A stretch of 64,000 nt of DNA from assembly GCF_030815145.1 (NCBI RefSeq), contig NZ_JAUSWJ010000001.1:248001-312000 (forward strand). The letters run 5' to 3'. Within the stretch, counting starts at the first letter, position 1. Every line of letters starts with the position of its first letter. The DNA comes from Kaistia geumhonensis (GTDB taxonomy: Bacteria; Pseudomonadota; Alphaproteobacteria; Rhizobiales; Kaistiaceae). The translations under genes and the position numbers were made by a program. Positions 8,757-17,915 of this stretch are shown here, one piece after another. The notes below the pieces were generated by a model. That model was not told the DNA's origin. It was given only the letters and a program-made list of their open reading frames with translations, and did not search any database.

Positions 8757-10697
8757 ATGGCCGAAGCCATGCACCAGAGCGAGAGTGGAATGACCGCCGC
8801 CGATCGGGCGCAGCCGGGACGCTGGCTCCGCCGGCTTGCCGCAATGCATGACGCACGCTGGGATGTCGGGCATTCGATCCGGGCAGCGATCACCATCGGA
8901 CTTCCGTGGGTGGGTGGCTTTGCCGTCGACCATGTCGTCTCTGCGATGTGGATTTCATTTGGCGCCCTGATGGCTTCATCGGCGGAACGCTCCGGCGACG
9001 TGCGCGGACGTCTACCCGTCGTCATCGGCGCAACCGCGATCGGTGCGGCCGGCTTTCTTGCGGGATATCTCGACGGGCTGCCCCTGGCAGCGATCGTCCT
9101 GATCATGGCGGCGTTGGGCGGCGTTGCCGGTGTTGTCGCCGGTTTCGGAGCCGTCCTGTCGCTCGGCACGATGCAGGCGCTGCTCACCGCCAGCATCGCA
9201 ATCGGCATTCCGGACATCGGCCCGTTCTGGCAGCCCTCCCTGTTCTATCTTGCGGGCCTCGGCTTCTACGCCCTCCTTTTCGTCATCGAGGCGGCGTTCA
9301 CCGGAGAGAGGAGCCGGAAGGCGATCGTCGACGACCTCGTGTCGGCTTTGGCCGATCTTGCGGCGTGTCGCGGCGGGTTGCTGGCGGGAACCACGGGCAC
9401 GGACTCGGTTGAAGCGGCGCGCCGGGTCGCGACGGCACGCCTCGACGATCTCGGATCGGCCATGCTGCGCGCTGCTCGTTCATCAACGTCTGGAGGCCGC
9501 GCGGAGGCTGACCATCTCGCGGCTGTGCTCGCCCGATGCGACGCTGCCTTCCTGTCGATCATGGCGGCGCCAGAGGCTGCCGGCCTCGCGGCTGCCGCGC
9601 AGCGGCTTCGGGCGCCGCGCGAGCGCAACGCCGCAATCGCGGCAGGCAACGACGCGCTGGGCGCCGCGATCGATCAACTCGCTGCATCTCTGGCCAACCC
9701 GTCCGACGCGAGGGGCGAGCCGGACTCCGGGCGGCGTTCGCCGGCGCATCGAGCGGCTTCCAGGCCGCTTGCCGACCGGCTGAGGCCCGCGCCGACCGCC
9801 GCCACCGACGCGGCGAAGCTGGCGCTCTGTCTCGGCCTCGCCTATTCCGTCCGCTTCGTCGATGGCGCAGAGCACTGGTTCTGGGTCCCTTTGACCGTCA
9901 GCCTTCTCATGAAGCCCGATCTCGGCTCCGTATTCGCGCGCGCCGCCTTGCGCATCGCCGGGACAGTGGTCGGTGCCGCGATCGGTGCGCTGATCCTCGC
10001 GGTGATGCCGAAGACGGGATGGGTCGGGCTTCCGATCGCGATCCTCGCGGGCCTCGTTCCCTGGGCGATGCAGAAATCCTACGCCTTGCAGGCGGTCGTG
10101 CTGACGCCGCTCGTTCTCATTCTCGTCAGTGCGCTCGCGCCCGGTCCGTTCAACGTGGACTACGGCACCCAGCGGATCGTCGATACCGCCATCGGCGGCG
10201 TGATCGTCCTCGTTTTCGGTTACTTCCTCTGGCCAAAGGCAAAGGCCGACATATTCGCGGCTGCCTTCGCCGAAGCGAGGCGCCAGATCGCGGCCTATGT
10301 CATCGAGCCGAAGCTGCCTGAGAGGCGGCGTGCTGCCTATCGGGCGCTGGCCGGAATGCGGCGCCGGCTCGAACCACAGCTCGCCGAGCCCCCGCCGGCT
10401 TCCGACGAGGCGGCCGCCTGGGTGCCGCTGGTGGCGGCCGCGGAGCGCATTTGCGATCATGTCTCCATCTATGCGACCAGCACCGGAACACCGACCGGGC
10501 CGACTGGTGAGGGCAAGGCACTGGCCGCGCTTGGCGCCTATATCGCCATGACCCCCACCGCACGGGAAACGCTCTCGGCACCTGATCCCGGCGCAGGGAG
10601 CGCGGCCCTCGCGAAACTCCACGGTGACGTTCTGGCGGAAATCCACCACATGGATCGCCTGCGCGCGGAAAATGCCCGCTTCATGGCGACTGCGTGA
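8757..10697 (+). CDS. FUSC-family membrane transporter
   Basis: A 646-residue protein of the fusaric acid resistance / aromatic acid exporter-like superfamily. It shows the typical duplicated architecture: a cluster of transmembrane helices (about residues 40-190), a cytoplasmic alpha-helical domain (about 195-345), a second helix cluster beginning DAAKLALCLGLAYSVRF and continuing WFWVPLTVSLLMKPDLG (a hallmark FUSC segment), and a C-terminal helical domain. Such proteins export organic acids or toxic aromatics from the cytoplasm. The frame is open from 8598, but ATG 8757 is preferred because AGGAG lies nine bases before it. It is followed by an AspT-type antiporter gene. Confidence 0.85.
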   Translation: MAEAMHQSESGMTAADRAQPGRWLRRLAAMHDARWDVGHSIRAAITIGLPWVGGFAVDHVVSAMWISFGALMASSAERSGDVRGRLPVVIGATAIGAAGFLAGYLDGLPLAAIVLIMAALGGVAGVVAGFGAVLSLGTMQALLTASIAIGIPDIGPFWQPSLFYLAGLGFYALLFVIEAAFTGERSRKAIVDDLVSALADLAACRGGLLAGTTGTDSVEAARRVATARLDDLGSAMLRAARSSTSGGRAEADHLAAVLARCDAAFLSIMAAPEAAGLAAAAQRLRAPRERNAAIAAGNDALGAAIDQLAASLANPSDARGEPDSGRRSPAHRAASRPLADRLRPAPTAATDAAKLALCLGLAYSVRFVDGAEHWFWVPLTVSLLMKPDLGSVFARAALRIAGTVVGAAIGALILAVMPKTGWVGLPIAILAGLVPWAMQKSYALQAVVLTPLVLILVSALAPGPFNVDYGTQRIVDTAIGGVIVLVFGYFLWPKAKADIFAAAFAEARRQIAAYVIEPKLPERRRAAYRALAGMRRRLEPQLAEPPPASDEAAAWVPLVAAAERICDHVSIYATSTGTPTGPTGEGKALAALGAYIAMTPTARETLSAPDPGAGSAALAKLHGDVLAEIHHMDRLRAENARFMATA

Positions 10698-10752
10698 TCT
10701 CGGGGCGGGCCATCATGACGCCCGCTCTTGTCCTGATGGTTCAGGAGGCCGG

Positions 10753-12453
10753 ATGATCGTTTCCCAGGAGATCCTCGACTGGCTGGTGACAGCGCTGCGC
10801 AACAACCCGGCGATCGCGCTCTTTCTCGCGGTTGCGATCGGCTATCCTGTCGGCACCCTCAGCTATCGCGGGCTGAGCATCGGGACCGTCGCCGCCACCT
10901 TGATCGCCGGGCTGATCGTCGGCCAGTTCGATATCCAGATATCGAGTAACGTCGCGACCGTCTTCTTTCTGCTCTTCCTGTTTGCAATCGGCTACCGCGT
11001 CGGCCCGCAATTCGTCCGCGGCGTCGCCCAGGACGGCGCCCCGCAGGCGCTGTTCGCTGTCATCGTCTGCGCCATGATGCTGGGCACGGCTTACGGCGTC
11101 GCAAGGCTCGCGGGCTATGATGTCGGCTACGGCGCCGGCCTGTTCTCGGGCGCTGCCACGTCCTCGGCGGCGCTCGGCCTTTCGACCAGCGCCATCCAGG
11201 GGCTCGGCCTCTCGCCGGACGCGGCGCGGGCCATGGTCGGCTCGCTGTCCACCGCCTTCGCCATGACCTACATCTTCGGCACCATCGGCCCGATCCTCAT
11301 ACTCTCTCAGCTCGGCCCGCGATTGTTGCGCATCGACCTCCCGGCGGCTTGCCGCGCCTATGAGAAGCGGATGGGCGGGACAGGGAACAGCTCCGGAAGC
11401 GCATGGCACCATTACATCATGCGCACCTATCGCCTGCTCGATGACAGTCCGCAGGTTGGCAAGCGGGTGGACGAGGTTGAGACGATGGGCTCTCCCGGCC
11501 GCTGCTTCCTCGACCAGATCCGCCGCGGCGAGCAGCTTCTGGCCGCGCATGAGGGAACTGTTCTGAAGGCCGGCGACATCGTCAGCGTCGCAGGGACGAG
11601 GTCGACGCTCCGCCGCATGTTCGCTGCCGGTGCCGAAGAGGTCGAGGATCGGGAGATGCTGGCCATTCCGCTCGGGGGCGTCGACATCGTCGTCACGCGG
11701 CGCGCGTTCGACGGCAAGACACTGGCCGAACTGGCGCAGATGGAGCCGACGCACGGCATCTTCCTGACGCGCATCCGTCGCGGCGCCATGGGCGATGACA
11801 TACCAATCCTGCCGCAGACGACCGTTCATCGCGGCGACGTCCTGACTGTCGTCGGCCGACCGCAGCGCATCCGCGCCTCGACGGGCGCCATAGGCCGTGC
11901 CGATTTCTCCCGGGAAGAAACCGACGTCCCGGCGATGTTCATGATGATCGTCGTCGGAGCGTTGATCGGCGTGCCCGTCCTGACGCTCGGGGGCGTTCCG
12001 CTCACGCTCTCCATCGCCGGCGGCGTACTGCTCGCCGGCATCGCGTCAGGATGGCTGCGCTCCGTTCACCCGACATTCGGCAATGTGCCGAATCCCGTCG
12101 TCTGGTTCATGAACGCCGTGGGGCTCAATCTCTTCATCGCGGTCATCGGCATCAATGCCGGGCCGAGCTTCGTTTCAGGTGTCCGCGACGTGGGAATGAG
12201 CCTGTTCCTGTGGGGCATGCTCGTCACCAGCCTCCCCCTCATCCTCGCCATGGTCCTGGGGAAATACGTCTTCCGCTTCGATGACGCGGTCGTGCTCGGC
12301 TGCTGCGCGGGGGCGAGCGCCTCGACTGCGGCGCTGGGGCTGCTCACCGACCAGGCGAAAAGTCAGGTCCCGACGCTGGGCTATACGATCCCCTATGCCG
12401 TCTCCAATACGCTGCTCACGATCGGCGGGATCCTGATCGTATCTCTCCTGTGA
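10753..12453 (+). CDS. Aspartate:alanine-exchanger (AspT/YbjL-YidE) family antiporter
   Basis: A 566-residue secondary transporter of the AspT family: two halves of hydrophobic helices, each with a GA.ASTAALGL-type motif (GAATSSAALGLSTSAIQGLG in the first half, CAGASASTAALGLLTDQAKS in the second), separated by a central cytoplasmic part with two TrkA-C-like domains (about residues 200-390, for example GDIVSVAGTRSTLRRMF and GDVLTVVGRPQRIR). AspT exchanges dicarboxylic amino acids for a decarboxylated product; the actual substrate here is unknown. AGGAGG stands before the ATG. A small GC stem (10705-10710 with 10720-10725) separates it from the FUSC gene, so co-transcription is possible but attenuated. 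Confidence 0.88.
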   Translation: MIVSQEILDWLVTALRNNPAIALFLAVAIGYPVGTLSYRGLSIGTVAATLIAGLIVGQFDIQISSNVATVFFLLFLFAIGYRVGPQFVRGVAQDGAPQALFAVIVCAMMLGTAYGVARLAGYDVGYGAGLFSGAATSSAALGLSTSAIQGLGLSPDAARAMVGSLSTAFAMTYIFGTIGPILILSQLGPRLLRIDLPAACRAYEKRMGGTGNSSGSAWHHYIMRTYRLLDDSPQVGKRVDEVETMGSPGRCFLDQIRRGEQLLAAHEGTVLKAGDIVSVAGTRSTLRRMFAAGAEEVEDREMLAIPLGGVDIVVTRRAFDGKTLAELAQMEPTHGIFLTRIRRGAMGDDIPILPQTTVHRGDVLTVVGRPQRIRASTGAIGRADFSREETDVPAMFMMIVVGALIGVPVLTLGGVPLTLSIAGGVLLAGIASGWLRSVHPTFGNVPNPVVWFMNAVGLNLFIAVIGINAGPSFVSGVRDVGMSLFLWGMLVTSLPLILAMVLGKYVFRFDDAVVLGCCAGASASTAALGLLTDQAKSQVPTLGYTIPYAVSNTLLTIGGILIVSLL

Positions 12454-12484
12454 CGGAGCGCGCGAGCCACGCCGCGTCGCCACG

Positions 12485-13393
12485 TCAGTCGTGGCTGGCT
12501 TTGCCTGCGGTTCGAACCGCGAGTTCGCTCAGGATCGCATGAAAGGCGCCCGTGGCCGCGTCCGAATGCGCAGAATTGCTCTCGATGACATAGGAGAGCT
12601 TGCCGAGAGCGGGGAGGGCGAATGTCTCGGGCACCTCGCTGAGATACGGCTTCCTGAAGCTGCGGCCGATCGCCATCACGCCGAGGCCCGAGCGCGCCGC
12701 TGCAAGCTTGCCGAGCAGGTTGCTGCATTCGGCAACCTCGATCCACTGGCGGCGTCCTGCGAGGAGGGCCGATTCCGCGATGCTCCGGGTGATGCTGGGA
12801 TTGATGTAGGAGATGAGCGGCACGGGATCAGCGGCGCGGAGCTGCAGCGAGGGGTGGGCGATCCAGATCAACTGCTCTTGCCAGAGCGCGGTACTCGCCG
12901 AATCTGCATGGCTCTTACCGAGTATAATATCGACCTCGCGCGAACGCAGGACGTCGCGCAGGTGTTCGTTGCGGCCCGTGATGAATTTCAGGCCGAAATC
13001 GGGAAACTGCGCCCGGAAGATGCCGAGGACTTGCGGCAACTGGGTGGTTGCGAACTCGTCCTCGATGCCGACCTTGAGGAAGCCTTTCAGCTCCGGTCGG
13101 GACAGACGGATGCGCGCTTCCTCCGAAAGGGCGAGGATAGAGCGTGCATAGATCAGCATCGCCTCGCCGTCTTGGGTCAGCTGAACCTGTCGCGTCGTCC
13201 GCTCGATGAGCCTGCGATTGATCCTCTTCTCGAGGCGCGCAATTCGCTGGCTAACCGTCGATTGAGAGCAGCCGATCTCGACGGCCGCAAGGCTGAAACT
13301 CTTCTTCGTCGCCACGATGTCGAACGCCCGCAACTCGTCGGTATCGACAAGACTATCGCGCTCGCGAATCACTGACTTCCCCCAGCATCGCAT
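12485..13393 (-). CDS. LysR-family transcriptional regulator
   Basis: A 302-residue LysR-type regulator. The N-terminal winged helix-turn-helix is clear (FSLAAVEIGCSQSTVSQRI as recognition helices, then the LEKRINRRLIERTTR wing), followed by an effector-binding domain from about residue 95. ATG 13393 was used as start; a GTG at 13372 with GGGGAAG close before it is an alternative. It is convergent with the antiporter gene and divergent from the urease operon, so it could control either itself or ureA onward; that link is only positional. Confidence 0.9.
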   Translation of the reverse strand: MRCWGKSVIRERDSLVDTDELRAFDIVATKKSFSLAAVEIGCSQSTVSQRIARLEKRINRRLIERTTRQVQLTQDGEAMLIYARSILALSEEARIRLSRPELKGFLKVGIEDEFATTQLPQVLGIFRAQFPDFGLKFITGRNEHLRDVLRSREVDIILGKSHADSASTALWQEQLIWIAHPSLQLRAADPVPLISYINPSITRSIAESALLAGRRQWIEVAECSNLLGKLAAARSGLGVMAIGRSFRKPYLSEVPETFALPALGKLSYVIESNSAHSDAATGAFHAILSELAVRTAGKASHD

Positions 13394-13875
13394 TTGAGAT
13401 GCGCCCTTATGCAAGGCGGTCGTGGGCGGTGGCCAGACCTGGCCCTTCGGGCATGTTCAGTTATCGGCGAGACTGTCCTTCAAGGTGGTGATTGATCGGC
13501 TTCCGAATCGTCCGGTGGCCGTTGCATGCGCTTCGGGAAAGAAGGGGCGGTGACGGCTTCCGGATCGCGAAAAGGGCCGATCCGGAGGCCTTGCCCGCGA
13601 TGGCGACGGCAGGGCACGCTTTTCGGCGTGGTCAAATTCAAGCTGGACCGCCGTTTCCGGGCCATTCTGACCCTTCGGGGGAAGCGCCCCGCCCACAGCA
13701 ATGCGTAAGATCGATGCATCGCAACGAACTTATTCTTCACCCCGATATATGGTCTCCCGGAGCGATTGGGGATGGTGCCGCGAAACCTCCTCGTGTAACT
13801 TCTGATTGCGTACGAAGCTTCAGCTGGTGCGGGGCGCCGGCGTGGTTGACGCATGCAATTGCCGAGGAACATCCG
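13394..13875. other. Upstream region of the urease operon
   Basis: About 480 bases between the divergent LysR gene and ureA. Several overlapping open frames on both strands look like GC-driven artefacts. The region should contain the urease promoter and any LysR or nitrogen-control sites; I found no clean sigma-54 site. Confidence 0.5.
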
Positions 13876-14178
13876 ATGCACTTTACTCCGAGGGAAACGG
13901 ATAAGCTTCTGATCTACATGCTTGCGCAGATCGCGCAGAAGCGGAAAGACCAGGGGCTTAAGCTCAATCATCCGGAGACTGTCTCACTGATCTCCGTTGC
14001 TGCGCTCGAAGGCGCGCGCGCTGGCAAGACGGTTGAAGAAGTGATGGAACTCGCCAGCAAAGCCATCACGCGCGACGACGTGATGGAGGGTGTCCCCGAG
14101 ATGATCCCCTATGTCCAGGTCGAGGCCGTCTTCACGGATGGCAGCCGTCTGGTGACCGTTCACGATCCCATCAAGTAG
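13876..14178 (+). CDS. ureA: Urease gamma subunit
   Basis: A complete 100-residue urease gamma subunit ([20 protein letters not shown] start; the [20 protein letters not shown] region is strongly conserved). It is a structural subunit of the nickel urease that hydrolyses urea to ammonia and carbamate in the cytoplasm. The start ATG lies after GAGGAAC; the frame is open further upstream but the family begins here. First gene of the urease operon, 17 bases before ureB. Confidence 0.97.
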   Translation: MHFTPRETDKLLIYMLAQIAQKRKDQGLKLNHPETVSLISVAALEGARAGKTVEEVMELASKAITRDDVMEGVPEMIPYVQVEAVFTDGSRLVTVHDPIK

Positions 14179-14195
14179 CTGCCGAGGGGGCCATC

Positions 14196-14606
14196 ATGAC
14201 TGCAGAGCCAAGGAAGGTGCCCGTTGGCGGGCTCGTTCTCGCGGACGGCGACATCGAGATCAACGCCGGCTATCCGACCACGACCCTGAAGGTGCGCAAC
14301 ACGGGCGACCGGCCGATCCAGGTCGGCTCGCATTTTCACTTCTTCGAGGTGAACGCTTCGCTCGAGTTCGACCGCGCCCAGGCCTTCGGCAAGCGGTTGA
14401 ACATCCCCGCGACGACGGCTCTGCGCTTCGAGCCCGGCGACGAGAAGGAAGTGGTCCTCGTCCCGTTCCAGGGCAAGCAGCGCATCATCGGCTTCAACGG
14501 CCTCGTCGACGGCTGGGTAGGCGACGAGAACTACAACGACTACCGCCCCCGTCTCGCCGACGCGCTGGAGCGGGTGACCCGTTACGGGTTCAAGAACAAG
14601 TCGTAA
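14196..14606 (+). CDS. ureB: Urease beta subunit
   Basis: A 136-residue urease beta subunit. Family signatures include [37 protein letters not shown] and FNGLVDGW. The C-terminal extension ([20 protein letters not shown]) makes it longer than the roughly 100-residue enterobacterial Klebsiella type and fits the Yersinia/Brucella-2-like group. Gamma, beta and alpha are separate genes, as in most bacteria. Confidence 0.97.
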   Translation: MTAEPRKVPVGGLVLADGDIEINAGYPTTTLKVRNTGDRPIQVGSHFHFFEVNASLEFDRAQAFGKRLNIPATTALRFEPGDEKEVVLVPFQGKQRIIGFNGLVDGWVGDENYNDYRPRLADALERVTRYGFKNKS

Positions 14607-14643
14607 CGCGCCACCTGATCAATTCTGGCATTGGAGCTTTGAG

Positions 14644-16362
14644 ATGGCAAAGATCTCGCGGCAGCAGTATTCCGATCTCTACGGTCCGACGACCGGCGAC
14701 AAGATCAGGCTCGCTGATACCGATCTCTATATCGAGATCGAGAAGGATCTCCGCGTCTATGGCGAGGAGGCCGTGTATGGCGGCGGCAAGACGCTCCGCG
14801 ACGGCATGGGCTATGACAACGAGCTGACGAGCGCCGCGGGCGCGCCAGACCTCGTCATCACGAATGTGACCATCCTTGATGCCATCCAGGGTGTCATCAA
14901 GGCGGATGTCGGCATCAAGAACGGCCTCGTCTGCGGCATCGGCAAGGCCGGCAATCCTTCGATCATGTCGGGCGTGACGACAGGGCTCGCGCTCGGACCG
15001 GGGACGGATGCGATCTCGGGCGAGCATCTCATCCTGACGGCCGGCGGGATCGACGCCCACGTTCATTACATCTCGCCCCAGCAGGCCCAGGCGGCTCTGT
15101 CGAACGGCATCACCACCGTGTTCGGCGGCGGCATCGGCCCCACCGACGGCACCAACGGCACCACCATCACCCCCGGCACGTGGAACATCGAGATGATGCT
15201 CCGCTCCTTCGACGGCTGGCCGGTGAATGCCGGCGTGCTGGGCAAGGGCAACGGCTCGGCGCCGGTTCCGCTTGAGGAGCAGCTGCGCGCCGGTGCTGCG
15301 GGCTTCAAGATCCACGAGGACTGGGGCTCGACGCCGGGCGCGATCCGAAACGCGCTGACTGTCGCCGACAATTACGACGTCCAGGTCTGCATCCACACCG
15401 ATACCCTGAACGAAGCCGGCTTCGTCGAGAACACGATCGCCGCCTTCGAGGGCCGGACGATCCACACCTACCACACCGAAGGCGCCGGCGGCGGCCATGC
15501 CCCGGACATCATCCGTGTCGCCAGCCTCTCCAACGTCTTGCCGAGCTCGACCAATCCGACGCTGCCCTATGGCATCAACTCGCAGGCCGAGTTGTTCGAC
15601 ATGACGATGATCTGTCACAATCTCTCGCCGAAGATTCCGACGGACGTCGCCTTCGCCGAAAGCCGCGTCCGGGCCGAGACCATTGCGGCGGAGAATGTGC
15701 TGCACGATCTCGGCGCGATCTCCATCCTTTCCAGCGACAGCCAGGCGATGGGACGCATCGGCGAGAACTGGATGCGGAGCATGCAGACCGCCGATCTCAT
15801 GAAGCAGCGCTTCGGCGCCTATGAGGGCGACAGCTCCGGCAATGACAATGAGCGCGTCCTGCGCTTCGTCGCCAAGGTGACCATCAACCCTGCGATCGCG
15901 CAGGGTGTCAGCCATGTCATCGGCTCGATCGAGGTCGGCAAGATGGCCGACCTGATCCTCTGGGAGCCGGCCTTCTTCGGTGCGAAGCCGAAGATGGTCA
16001 TCAAGGGCGGCATGATCTCCTGGTCGCTGATGGGCGATCCGAACGCCTCGCTTCCGACCCCGCAGCCTGTGATGTACCGCCCGATGTTCGGCGCGCAGGG
16101 CTCGGCGCTGGCGAGGACGCGTATGACCTTCACCTCGCGCGCGGCGATCGATGAGGGCATCGTCGATCGATACGAGCTGAAGTCGCAGGTCGTCCCGGTC
16201 TACGGCACGCGGACGGTCACCAAGAGCGCGATGGTTCGCAACTCGGCCATGCCGAAGATCGAGGTCAATCCCGAGACCTTCGCGGTTACCGTCGACGGCA
16301 AGCACGCCACGATCGAACCGGCGAGGCGTATCCCGCTGAGCCAGCTGTACTTCTTCAGCTGA
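14644..16362 (+). CDS. ureC: Urease alpha (catalytic) subunit
   Basis: A 572-residue catalytic subunit with all nickel-site residues of the Klebsiella enzyme at a constant offset of five: His139 and His141 ([11 protein letters not shown]), the carbamylated Lys222 and His224 ([12 protein letters not shown]), His251 ([12 protein letters not shown]), His277 ([12 protein letters not shown]) and Asp365 (SSDSQAMGR). The mobile-flap residues Cys324 and His325 are present, but the next residue is Asn326 where the Klebsiella-type enzyme has a second His. From memory, this CHN flap is typical of Yersinia-type acid-optimum ureases; that assignment is inference. GGAG precedes the ATG. Confidence 0.98.
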   Translation: MAKISRQQYSDLYGPTTGDKIRLADTDLYIEIEKDLRVYGEEAVYGGGKTLRDGMGYDNELTSAAGAPDLVITNVTILDAIQGVIKADVGIKNGLVCGIGKAGNPSIMSGVTTGLALGPGTDAISGEHLILTAGGIDAHVHYISPQQAQAALSNGITTVFGGGIGPTDGTNGTTITPGTWNIEMMLRSFDGWPVNAGVLGKGNGSAPVPLEEQLRAGAAGFKIHEDWGSTPGAIRNALTVADNYDVQVCIHTDTLNEAGFVENTIAAFEGRTIHTYHTEGAGGGHAPDIIRVASLSNVLPSSTNPTLPYGINSQAELFDMTMICHNLSPKIPTDVAFAESRVRAETIAAENVLHDLGAISILSSDSQAMGRIGENWMRSMQTADLMKQRFGAYEGDSSGNDNERVLRFVAKVTINPAIAQGVSHVIGSIEVGKMADLILWEPAFFGAKPKMVIKGGMISWSLMGDPNASLPTPQPVMYRPMFGAQGSALARTRMTFTSRAAIDEGIVDRYELKSQVVPVYGTRTVTKSAMVRNSAMPKIEVNPETFAVTVDGKHATIEPARRIPLSQLYFFS

Positions 16363-16419
16363 GGCATCGCATCGCCGCTGCGGGCGATGAGCCCCGCAGC
16401 GGCGTCACAAGGCATGCCG

Positions 16420-16818
16420 ATGGATGCGAACGATTTCCTGTTGATCGGGGTGGGTGGGGGGCTCGGATCGCTGCTGCGCTGGCAACTGGGGCGCGTGATC
16501 GACCGGCTTCTGGGCACGGCCTTCAAGTTCAGCACGCTGACCATCAACCTGTCGGGCGCTCTCGTGATTGCCTATCTTTCGACGCTCCTGGCGATCGGCT
16601 GGGAGCATCGTTACGGCACCGTCGTCACCTCTCTTCTGCTGACGGGTCTGCTCGGCGGCTACACCACCTTCAGCACCATGCAGCTCGATGCCGTTCAGAC
16701 ATCCCGCGCCAATGGGCATGCGCTGGCAGTGGTCTACCTCGTCTGCTCCGTCGGCGGGGGGCTGCTGGCGGCCGCTGCCGGCGTTGCGCTGGCGCGGAGC
16801 CAGGGGGTCGGGCCATGA
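16420..16818 (+). CDS. crcB: Fluoride channel CrcB/Fluc, first subunit
   Basis: A 132-residue four-helix membrane protein of the CrcB/Fluc fluoride channel family. Motifs are the N-terminal GGGLGSLLRWQLGR, a TINLSGALVIAYL helix carrying the pore-lining Asn, and LLGGYTTFSTMQLDA with the conserved Thr/Phe/Ser track. Fluc channels expel fluoride passively. ATG 16420 was chosen because AAGG lies eight bases before it; ATG 16387 and 16414 are possible. Its stop overlaps the next crcB gene by four bases, so the pair probably makes an antiparallel heterodimer. Its position inside a urease operon is unusual. Confidence 0.9.
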   Translation: MDANDFLLIGVGGGLGSLLRWQLGRVIDRLLGTAFKFSTLTINLSGALVIAYLSTLLAIGWEHRYGTVVTSLLLTGLLGGYTTFSTMQLDAVQTSRANGHALAVVYLVCSVGGGLLAAAAGVALARSQGVGP

Positions 16819-17198
16819 CGACGGCTTCCGTGCTCGTGTTCGTGGGTGGAGGAGCCGGCGCTGTCGTGCGTGAGCTTCTGGTGCTTGCGCTCGGCCGCTA
16901 CAGCGCGGCTTTCCCGGTCGACATTTTCGCCGCAAACATGCTGGCCTCGTTTCTGCTCGGCCTCGTCTTCGGTCTCCATCAGGTGCGGCGGACGTCCGAC
17001 AATGTCGCGCTGCTGATCTCGACCGGATTCTGCGGCGGCATGTCGACATTCTCGACCTTTGCCTTCGGCGCCTATTCGGAGATGGCGTCGCCGGGCGAGT
17101 TCGGCCTTTCGCTTCTCTACGTCATCGCCAGCCTGGTCATGGGCTACGGCGTCACTCTGCTCGGACTTCAGACGGCGGCGCAGTTTCGCCGCGCCTGA
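16815..17198 (+). CDS. crcB: Fluoride channel CrcB/Fluc, second subunit
   Basis: A 127-residue partner to the preceding gene, with FVGGGAGAVVRELL, an FAANMLASFLLGLVFG helix bearing the pore Asn, and STGFCGGMSTFSTFAFGA. Two short divergent crcB genes in tandem with a four-base overlap are the arrangement known for heterodimeric Fluc channels with opposite membrane orientation. ureE begins 24 bases downstream, so both crcB genes are embedded in the urease transcript. Confidence 0.92.
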   Translation: MTTASVLVFVGGGAGAVVRELLVLALGRYSAAFPVDIFAANMLASFLLGLVFGLHQVRRTSDNVALLISTGFCGGMSTFSTFAFGAYSEMASPGEFGLSLLYVIASLVMGYGVTLLGLQTAAQFRRA

Positions 17199-17222
17199 CG
17201 TCGGCGCACCCGGAGGTACATC

Positions 17223-17915
17223 GTGATTCTCGTCGAAACCAAGCTTGGCAACCTCTCCGAACCGGTCTGGCAGGAGCGAGCAAGGCGTGCCCTGGTCGAT
17301 CCGCTCGTCCTGGAGCAGTGGGAGGCTCCCAAGAACCGGCTGCGCAAGGCGAGCGAGGGTGGCATCGAACTCGCGATCTCGCTCCCGCGAGCGGAACAGC
17401 TGCATGATGGCGACGTGCTCCACTACGACGAGGCGAACAATGTCATCGTCGCCGCGCGCATCGCACTCAAGGAAGTGCTGGTGATCGAGCTTGAGGGCAT
17501 CGAGAAGCTGTCGCCGGCCGAGATCCTGCGCACCAGCTTCGAGCTCGGCCACGGTCTCGGCAACCAGCATTGGCCGGCCGTGATCAAGGGGACGACCGTC
17601 TATGTGCCGCTATCCGTGGACCAGAAGGTCATGGCGTCGGTCATGCGCACCCATGCCTACCAGCATGTGACGACGCGTTTCGCCCCCGGCGAGGAAATCG
17701 TCGCCAAGCTGGACGCCAAGGAGGCCCGCCTTCTCTTCGCCGGCGCGGATGCGGTTCCGCACCACCATCACAGCGTCCGCGATGACGCTCATGCGCATTC
17801 CCACTCCCACTCCCACTCCCATGATCATGCCCACCCCCACGAGCAAGATCATGCCCACGAGCACGAGCACGGCCACGCGCATCCGCATGGCCATTCGCAT
17901 TCGAGGGGCAAATGA
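17223..17915 (+). CDS. ureE: Urease accessory nickel chaperone UreE
   Basis: A 230-residue UreE, the metallochaperone that brings nickel to the UreG/UreF/UreD complex. The N-terminal peptide-binding and metal-binding domains are present (ELGHGLGNQHWPAVIKGTTV includes the metal-site histidine). The last 52 or so residues form an exceptionally histidine-rich tail of alternating His-X units; I count 22 His. Such tails store several nickel ions. The gene ends in ATGA, overlapping ureF. It starts with GTG, preceded by GGAGG. Confidence 0.96.
   Translation: MILVETKLGNLSEPVWQERARRALVDPLVLEQWEAPKNRLRKASEGGIELAISLPRAEQLHDGDVLHYDEANNVIVAARIALKEVLVIELEGIEKLSPAEILRTSFELGHGLGNQHWPAVIKGTTVYVPLSVDQKVMASVMRTHAYQHVTTRFAPGEEIVAKLDAKEARLLFAGADAVPHHHHSVRDDAHAHSHSHSHSHDHAHPHEQDHAHEHEHGHAHPHGHSHSRGK

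Noticed and set aside
12491..13375. 294-codon plus-strand frame opposite the LysR gene
   Set aside because: The LysR product on the minus strand has intact helix-turn-helix and effector domains; the plus frame has none.
13840..13866. Possible sigma-54 promoter upstream of ureA
   Set aside because: A GG...GC pair is present near tggttgacgcatgc, but the spacing is one base off and the flanking consensus is missing.
13457..13971. Minus-strand frames upstream of and overlapping ureA
   Set aside because: No motif, and they overlap the conserved ureA start; likely chance.
16363..16419. Fluoride riboswitch before the crcB pair
   Set aside because: Only 57 bases lie between ureC and crcB and I see no fluoride aptamer-like pseudoknot.
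17810..17900. Tandem repeat or CRISPR-like array
   Set aside because: The periodic DNA is simply the His-X codons of the UreE tail; there are no spacers.
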